A program made the position numbers and the translations under genes. The notes under the pieces were generated by a model. That model saw only the letters and a program-made list of their open reading frames with translations. It was not told the DNA's origin and ran no database searches. This document shows, piece after piece, positions 6,232-10,886 of a stretch of 10,886 bases of DNA (position 1 is the stretch's first letter; each line of letters opens with the position of its first letter). Source of the stretch: Gemmatimonadaceae bacterium (GTDB taxonomy: Bacteria > Gemmatimonadota > Gemmatimonadetes > Gemmatimonadales > Gemmatimonadaceae); contig JADGGM010000038.1 of NCBI GenBank assembly GCA_019689955.1, positions 1 through 10,886 on the forward strand, given 5' to 3'.

Positions 6232-7578
6232 ATGACGACCATCACCCCGCATTTCCGTATGCGCGCCTTCGCGCTCGCCGCCGCGTTCGTCCTCACCGCG
6301 TGCTCCGCGCTCACGGACGTCGACGCGCCCGACGTCATGCAGCCCGGCTCGCTCCACAACCCGTCCGGCGCGCTGGTCGAGCGCGCCGGCGCGATCGCCA
6401 CGTTCGCGAACGGCTTCGCCGAGCAGGCGTTCTTCACCGGCCTCTTCGCCGACGAGCTCACGGACCGCAACGGCGGCAACTTCACCGCGGACCGGCGCCA
6501 CGCGACGGCGCTGCAGGACGGCGGGTATCCGTTCCTCGGCCTCAGCAAGGCGCGCGTGAACGCGCTCATCGCGATCGGCGACCTGCAGCGCTACAACCCG
6601 ACACCGGCGTGGCGGATCGGGGAGCTGTTCGCGTACGTCGGGTACGTGGAGGTGCTCTTCGGCGAGAACCTGTGCTCCGGCGTGCCCGTGGGCGTCGTGA
6701 GCAACGGGACGCCGCTCGCGGGCCCCACGCTCACGCGCTCCGCGCTGCTGCAGCTCGCGCTGGCGCACTTCGACTCGGCCGAGGCGTACGCCGCGGGCGC
6801 GGACAGCATCGCGTACGTCGTTCGCATCGGCCGCGCCCGCGCACTCCTCGACAGCGGGGATGTCGCCGCCGCTGCGGCCGCGACGGCGGGCGTGCCGGCG
6901 AGCTACCGGTTCGCGATCCCGTACGGCGCAAGCGCGCTGGAGCGCAACGCGATCTACGAGTACGTGAGCGAGGAGAAGGCGGCGACCGTCGCCGACGGCG
7001 AAGGGGTGAACGGTCTCGACTTCGTGCGTGCCCGCGACCCGCGCGTGCCCACGCAGAACCTCGGCGCCGGCCGGAGCGGCGGCGACGTGTACGCGTTCAC
7101 CGCGTACTCCGCGCCGAGCGCGCCGATCGTGCTCGCCAGCGGCGTCGAGGCGCAGCTCATCCGCGCCGAGGCCGCGCTCGCCGCCGACGATCCGAGCTGG
7201 CTCACCACGCTCAACGCGCTGCGCACCGACGGCACGTTCGACACGCAGCCGAGCGACACCAACCCGGCGGTGACCGACACGGTGTGGCACGCCGGCTCGG
7301 GCGGCGTCGCCGGCTTGAAGCCGCTCAGCGATCCGGGGACCGCGGCCGCGCGCGTCGATCTCCTCTTCCGCGAGCGCGCGTTCTGGCTCTTCGCGACCGG
7401 GCATCGCCACGGCGACCTGCGGCGCCTCGTGCGGCAGTATGGGCGAGGTGTGGAGCGCGTCTTCCCGACAGGCCCCTACCAGGGTGGCGCACTGTCGTAC
7501 GGCTCCGACGTCACCTTCGTACCGAGCCACGAGGAGACGAACCCGAGCTACACGGGGTGCGTGGATCGCGATCCGTGA
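6232..7578 (+). CDS. SusD/RagB-type substrate-binding outer-membrane lipoprotein
   Basis: This 448-residue lipoprotein follows the susC-like gene by 13 nt. Its signal peptide ends in the lipobox LTAC with the lipidated Cys at 24. There is no clear ribosome binding site before 6232, so translation may be coupled to susC. An in-frame ATG at 6259 (residue 10) is an alternative start that keeps the signal peptide. After the lipobox, helices at about 104-212 (SKARVNALIAIGDL, GELFAYVGYVEVLFGENLC, ALLQLALAHFDSAEAYA) resemble the TPR-like scaffold of SusD proteins. The C-terminal stretch LLFRERAFWLFATGHRHGDL (377-396), then RRLVRQYGRG and FPTGPY, is the family's most recognisable segment. The protein should cap the SusC-like barrel on the cell surface and capture ligand. 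SusD sequences diverge quickly, so the ligand cannot be read from this one. Confidence 0.9.
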   Translation: MTTITPHFRMRAFALAAAFVLTACSALTDVDAPDVMQPGSLHNPSGALVERAGAIATFANGFAEQAFFTGLFADELTDRNGGNFTADRRHATALQDGGYPFLGLSKARVNALIAIGDLQRYNPTPAWRIGELFAYVGYVEVLFGENLCSGVPVGVVSNGTPLAGPTLTRSALLQLALAHFDSAEAYAAGADSIAYVVRIGRARALLDSGDVAAAAAATAGVPASYRFAIPYGASALERNAIYEYVSEEKAATVADGEGVNGLDFVRARDPRVPTQNLGAGRSGGDVYAFTAYSAPSAPIVLASGVEAQLIRAEAALAADDPSWLTTLNALRTDGTFDTQPSDTNPAVTDTVWHAGSGGVAGLKPLSDPGTAAARVDLLFRERAFWLFATGHRHGDLRRLVRQYGRGVERVFPTGPYQGGALSYGSDVTFVPSHEETNPSYTGCVDRDP

Positions 7579-7593
7579 GGGCGCTCACCGCCC
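7576..7593. terminator. Possible hairpin between convergent genes
   Basis: The 25-nt gap between two convergent stop codons holds two mutually exclusive perfect stems: GTGAG/CTCAC (7575-7588, loop GGC G) and GGGCG/CGCCC (7579-7593, loop CTCAC). Neither is followed by a T-tract. It could act as a weak bidirectional terminator, but GC-rich sequence makes short stems common by chance. Confidence 0.25.
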
Positions 7594-7603
7594 CGCGCCG
7601 CTC

Positions 7604-8767
7604 CTACGCGATCCGCTCCGCGGGCGCGTTCCGCTCGGGGATGATGTAGATCCGTCCCAGCGTCCCCTCGCTCGCCGGCACCGTGCGCTCCAGCTCCTCG
7701 GGGAAGCGGCGGAACCACGACGAGATGAGGAGCAGCTCGTCGATCTCGTGCGTCGGCACCTGCGCCGTCTCGCGCTCCGCGCGCCCGAACACCTCGGCGG
7801 ACGCGCGGTCGATCGCCGCGCGTTCGGCCGCGGTGCGCGGCGCGGGGAAGGCCGCGCGCACGCGGCCGCGGCGGATGAGGTACACGCGGTCATCCCCGTC
7901 GTGCCCGGGGACGGTGTAGCGGAACGACAGCGTCTCCACGCCGAAGCGGAAGCGCAGGAACTGCTCCTTGAGGTCCTCGAGCCGCCGCAGCTTGTCGCGC
8001 AGCGCCGCCGCGCGCTCGAACTCCAGCCGCTCGCTGCTCGCTTCCATCTCGCGCCGCAGCGCCTCGATGGGGCCGTCGTCGGCGCCGTCGAGAAAGGCGC
8101 GCGCGAGCGCGAGCCGCTCGGCGTACTGCCGCTCCGTGCACCCGCCCACGCAGGGGCCGAGGCACTTCCGTACCTCGAAGCGGATGCAGCCGGGGGTGCG
8201 CGGGGTGAGCTGGAAGAGCTCCTGCTGGTCGGCGAAGTGCATTCGCCGGTCGAGCGTGCAGTCGCGCAGGCCGAGCACGTCGTTCAGCTCCCGCACCGAC
8301 TCGCTCACCCGCTGCGCCCCGTGGAACGGGCCGTAGTAGACCGCGCTGTCATCGCTCGCCCCGCGCACGACGACGAGCTTGGGCGCCGGGCCGCGGGTGA
8401 TCTTGATGAACGCGAAGTGCCGCGCGTCGCGCTTCATGGCGACGTTGAAGCGCGGGCGGTAGCGCTTGATGAGCTGGAGCTCGAGGAGGAGCGCCGCGAA
8501 CTCGCTCGGCACGTACTCCCAGTCGATGCGCACCGCCTCGCGCAGGATGCGCGCTCCCTTCTCCTCCGGGTACGCGCACCGGAAGTAGCTCAGGAGGCGC
8601 GTGCGCACGCGCTTGGACTTTCCCACGTACACCACCTCGCCGTCGGCGGCGTGCATGCGGTAGATCCCGGGGCGATCCTCGCACGAGGCGCGCACGTGCG
8701 CGCGCATCCGCGCGAGCTGCTCCTCCGAGGTGGGGGGCGGGCGAAGGGCGGCGGCCTTGCGCCTCAT
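7604..8767 (-). CDS. UvrC-like GIY-YIG nuclease lacking the RNase H half
   Basis: This 387-residue protein matches the N-terminal half of UvrC. The GIY-YIG domain (about 30-115) keeps every catalytic position: Y36 in PGIY, Y47 in VYVG, R57, E96 in LLLELQLIK and N108 in RPRFN. A cysteine set (C170, C194, C202, C206, plus C210) corresponds to the UvrC iron-sulfur cluster cysteines. A UVR motif (about 234-267; EFERAAALRDKLRRLEDL), the UvrB-contact helix pair, follows. The RNase H-like 5'-incision domain and terminal HhH pair of full UvrC (about 600 residues) are absent. Residues 271-387 form an unassigned domain. The protein should therefore make only the 3'-type incision, as Cho does, but unlike E. 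coli Cho it keeps a UVR motif. Its ATG overlaps the mutM stop (ATGA), which implies coupling. A start 81 nt upstream is unlikely because it would run into mutM's zinc finger. Confidence 0.85.
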   Translation of the reverse strand: MRRKAAALRPPPTSEEQLARMRAHVRASCEDRPGIYRMHAADGEVVYVGKSKRVRTRLLSYFRCAYPEEKGARILREAVRIDWEYVPSEFAALLLELQLIKRYRPRFNVAMKRDARHFAFIKITRGPAPKLVVVRGASDDSAVYYGPFHGAQRVSESVRELNDVLGLRDCTLDRRMHFADQQELFQLTPRTPGCIRFEVRKCLGPCVGGCTERQYAERLALARAFLDGADDGPIEALRREMEASSERLEFERAAALRDKLRRLEDLKEQFLRFRFGVETLSFRYTVPGHDGDDRVYLIRRGRVRAAFPAPRTAAERAAIDRASAEVFGRAERETAQVPTHEIDELLLISSWFRRFPEELERTVPASEGTLGRIYIIPERNAPAERIA

Positions 8768-9591
8768 CGCTGGCAGCGCGCGCAGAACACCGTCGCGCGC
8801 CCGTCGATCGCGTCCGTGGCGACGAGACGGGCGCCGCAGCGCGGGCACGGGAGCCCCCCGCGCCCGTACGCGGCCAACGAGTCGGCAAAGCGCCCGCGCT
8901 CCCCCGAGGCGTCGCGGTAGTCGCGAAAGCTCGTGCCGCGGGCGGCGATCGCCTCGCGCAGCACGGAGGTGATCGCGGTGTGGAGGGCGGCGATCTCGTC
9001 CGCCCGGAGGGAGCGCCCGGGGCGCGACGGGTCGATCCCTGCGCGCCAGAGCGCTTCGTTCGCGTAGATGTTCCCGATGCCGGCGATCCGGCGCTGATCC
9101 ATCAACAACTTCTTCACCGCCTGCGTGGAGCCCCGAAGAGCGACCGATAATTGCTCCGGGGTGAACGCCGCGTCAAGCGGCTCCACGCCGTAGGTGGCCG
9201 TGTACGCGCGCCACCGCTCGGGACCCATGAGCGCGACGGTGCCCAGGCGCCGGATGTCGCGGTAGTGCAGGGCGCGCCCGTCGCCGAGCTGGAGGGCGAG
9301 GGTGGAGTAGAGGCGCTCGTGCGCCGGGAGGCCGCCGTCGTCGATCAGGAGCGCCCCGGTGAACCGGGGCTGGACCACCAGCCGGTCCCCCGTGGAGAGG
9401 TCGATGACCACCAGCTTGGCGCGGCGCCAGCACCGCGTGATGGTGGCGCCGACGAGCCGCTCGCTGAGCTGCTCGGGGGTCGTCTCCCGCAGCACGTCCC
9501 CCCGCGTGACGGCCACCCCGACGATCCGCTCCCCCGACACCGCGCGGTCGAGGTCGCGGGCGATGGTCTCGGTCTCAGGGAGCTCCGGCAC
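8764..9591 (-). CDS. mutM: Formamidopyrimidine-DNA glycosylase
   Basis: This 275-residue enzyme removes oxidised purines such as 8-oxoguanine and cuts the resulting abasic site by beta,delta-elimination. It starts with a GTG codon, confirmed by the invariant MPELPE N-terminus, whose Pro2 is the catalytic nucleophile and Glu3 the general acid. K59 (RRAK) fits the conserved beta-hairpin lysine. GIGNIYANEALW (171-182) is the family helix-two-turn-helix segment. The C-terminal zinc finger is complete, with C249, C252, C270 and C273. The void-filling wedge is unusual: the E. coli Met of HLGMSG is F77 here (QPRFTG), and the Phe of PRRFG is L116 (RRLG). The 5' end overlaps purD by 17 nt and the 3' end overlaps the UvrC-like gene in ATGA, so all three are probably cotranscribed. 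Identification is firm. Confidence 0.96.
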   Translation of the reverse strand: MPELPETETIARDLDRAVSGERIVGVAVTRGDVLRETTPEQLSERLVGATITRCWRRAKLVVIDLSTGDRLVVQPRFTGALLIDDGGLPAHERLYSTLALQLGDGRALHYRDIRRLGTVALMGPERWRAYTATYGVEPLDAAFTPEQLSVALRGSTQAVKKLLMDQRRIAGIGNIYANEALWRAGIDPSRPGRSLRADEIAALHTAITSVLREAIAARGTSFRDYRDASGERGRFADSLAAYGRGGLPCPRCGARLVATDAIDGRATVFCARCQR

Positions 9592-10858
9592 CGCGCTCGA
9601 GCTCGCGCCACCCGATGTCGGCCCGGTAGTGCCGTCCGTCGAAGCGCACGTTCTCCGCGGTGCGTGCGCTCGCCCGCTGCGCCTCGGCCAGCGTGTCTCG
9701 AACCGCCGTCACGGCCAGCACGCGCCCGCCGGCGGTCACGAGCGCACCGCTCGCGTCGCGCGCGGTGCCGGCGTGGAAGATGTGCACCCCGGGCTCCGGG
9801 CTCGGGAGGGTGATCGGCGCACCGGTGCGCGGCGACTCGGGGTACCCTTCCGCGGCCACGACGGTGGTGACCGCGTGCCCGCCGCTCCACCGGAGCGGCG
9901 CGCTCGGGAGGCGATCTCCGCGCGCGATGGCGAGCATGGGGGAGAGGAGGTCGCTCTCCAGGAGCGGGAGGAGCGCCTCGGTCTCCGGGTCGCCGAAGCG
10001 GCAGTTGAACTCGACCACGCGCGGGCCCTCGCCGGTGATCATGAGCCCCGCGTAGAGGAGCCCGCGGAAGCGCGACTGGCACGCGTCGAGCGCGGCGAGG
10101 GTGGGGAGGAATATTCGCTCCACCACCTGCTCCACGAGCGCCGGGGTCCCGATCGAGACGGGGGCGTAGGCGCCCATCCCCCCGGTGTTGGGGCCGCGGT
10201 CCCCCTCGAGGAGCCGCTTGTGGTCCTGGGCGGGGAGCATGGGGAGCACGGAGACGCCGTCGGTGAGGGCGAAGATCGACAGCTCCTCCCCGGCCATGAA
10301 CTCCTCGACCAGGATCTCCGCCCCGGCCTCGCCGAAGGCGTGCCGGCCGAGCATGGCGTCGATGGCGTCGTCCGCCTCGGCGATGGTCTGCGCGACGATC
10401 ACGCCCTTCCCGGCGGCGAGCCCCGTCGCCTTCACCACCACGGGCGCGCCGAGTGAGCGCGCGGCGCGCTTGGCGCTCTCCGCATCGGTGTGGCGCTCGG
10501 CCGCGGCGGTGGGGACCCCGGCGCGCACCATGAGCGACTTGGCGAAGCTCTTCGATGCCTCGATGCGCGCCGCCGCCGCCGTGGGGCCGAAGATCGGGAG
10601 CCCCGCGGCGCAGAACGCGTCGACGATCCCCGCCGCCAGCGGCGCTTCCGGGCCGACCACCGTGAGATCCGGCCGCTCGCTCCGCGCGAGCGCGAGGAGC
10701 CCCTCGAGGTCCGATGCCTTGGCCGCCACGCACCGCCCGAGCTCCGCGATCCCCGGGTTCCCCGGCGCGGCGAGCAGCTCGAGCGAGGGATCGTCGTGCG
10801 CCAGCTTCCAGGCGAGGGCGTGCTCGCGCCCCCCGCCGCCGATGATCAGGACCTTCAT
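9575..10858 (-). CDS. purD: Phosphoribosylamine--glycine ligase (GAR synthetase)
   Basis: This 427-residue enzyme joins phosphoribosylamine and glycine with ATP to make glycinamide ribonucleotide, the second step of purine synthesis, in the cytosol. It is full length for the family. The N-terminal domain opens with MKVLIIGGGGREHALAW (1-17) and has VVGPEAPLAAGIVD (67-80). The ATP-grasp domain follows, with KATGLAAGKGV (143-153), DHKRLLEGDRGPNTGGMGAY (212-231, the PurD signature) and EFNCRFGDPETEALLP (283-298, metal/ATP-binding residues). The C-terminal domain (about 328-420) includes HAGTARDASGALVTAGGRVL. The ATG is preceded on the minus strand by GGAGGGAG (10871-10878), about 12 nt upstream, a slightly long spacing. 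It is first in view of the purD-mutM-nuclease run. Any promoter or purine-responsive control lies outside the window. Confidence 0.97.
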   Translation of the reverse strand: MKVLIIGGGGREHALAWKLAHDDPSLELLAAPGNPGIAELGRCVAAKASDLEGLLALARSERPDLTVVGPEAPLAAGIVDAFCAAGLPIFGPTAAAARIEASKSFAKSLMVRAGVPTAAAERHTDAESAKRAARSLGAPVVVKATGLAAGKGVIVAQTIAEADDAIDAMLGRHAFGEAGAEILVEEFMAGEELSIFALTDGVSVLPMLPAQDHKRLLEGDRGPNTGGMGAYAPVSIGTPALVEQVVERIFLPTLAALDACQSRFRGLLYAGLMITGEGPRVVEFNCRFGDPETEALLPLLESDLLSPMLAIARGDRLPSAPLRWSGGHAVTTVVAAEGYPESPRTGAPITLPSPEPGVHIFHAGTARDASGALVTAGGRVLAVTAVRDTLAEAQRASARTAENVRFDGRHYRADIGWRELERGAGAP

Positions 10859-10886
10859 GGTGTGGCCGTGCTCCCTCCGCTCGTCC
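10859..10886 (-). promoter_or_regulatory. purD leader with ribosome binding site
   Basis: These 28 nt lie upstream of purD at the window edge. They carry GGAGGGAG on the minus strand at 10871-10878. No promoter is visible in so short a piece. Confidence 0.5.

Noticed and set aside
4257..6569. Minus-strand open frame of 770 codons across the susC/susD pair
   Set aside because: It is a shadow of two confidently identified genes, and its Arg/Ala/Glu/Val-rich translation has no domain.
8768..8848. 27-residue N-terminal extension of the UvrC-like nuclease
   Set aside because: It would overlap the zinc finger of mutM and is Arg-rich. The ATGA junction at 8764-8767 is a better start.
7439..8920. 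Plus-strand open frame of 493 codons over the UvrC-like gene
   Set aside because: It is a mirror of the GIY-YIG/UVR gene on the other strand and has no domain of its own.
1..10886. tRNA or rRNA genes, CRISPR arrays, insertion sequences, attachment sites
   Set aside because: I looked for cloverleaf-like genes, regularly spaced direct repeats, transposase motifs and flanking inverted repeats by eye and saw none. Only very short repeats were present.

Overview
The window is very GC-rich (about 70% or more by eye) and densely coding. I read it as eight protein genes, no RNA genes and no mobile elements. A SusC/SusD-type outer-membrane pair in so GC-rich a genome, together with the style of the DNA-repair genes, suggests Gemmatimonadota (Gemmatimonas/Gemmatirosa-like). 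This assignment rests on gene style, not on a database match.

Layout. (1) Positions 158-2884, plus strand: a tight three-gene run, probably one transcript. It encodes a two-CBS-domain protein, a bacterial homologue of the archaeo-eukaryotic release factor/Pelota family (baeRF type), and a helix-hairpin-helix protein made of the N-terminal domain of a family X DNA polymerase, without the polymerase, joined to a conserved-looking C-terminal domain. (2) Positions 2885-3146: the longest gap, a less GC-rich leader with repeated GACGTC motifs. (3) Positions 3147-7578, plus strand: a SusC/RagA-type TonB-dependent porin and its SusD/RagB-type lipoprotein, 13 nt apart, with no catabolic enzyme or sigma/anti-sigma genes in view. 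(4) Positions 7604-10858, minus strand and convergent with the pair: purD, mutM and a UvrC-like half nuclease (GIY-YIG, Cys cluster and UVR motif, but no RNase H-like half). purD and mutM overlap by 17 nt, and mutM and the nuclease share an ATGA.

How the genes work together. The SusC/SusD pair should import an unknown polymer or glycan fragment across the outer membrane. The minus-strand group joins purine synthesis (PurD) to oxidised-purine repair (MutM) and to a nuclease that probably nicks DNA on one side of a lesion. The CBS plus release-factor-like pair resembles stress or ribosome-dormancy gene sets in other bacteria and is the most attractive candidate for a little-described system here.

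Confidence is high for PurD, MutM and the SusC/SusD pair. It is good for the UvrC-like, CBS, baeRF and HhH architectures, but the roles of those four are inferred.
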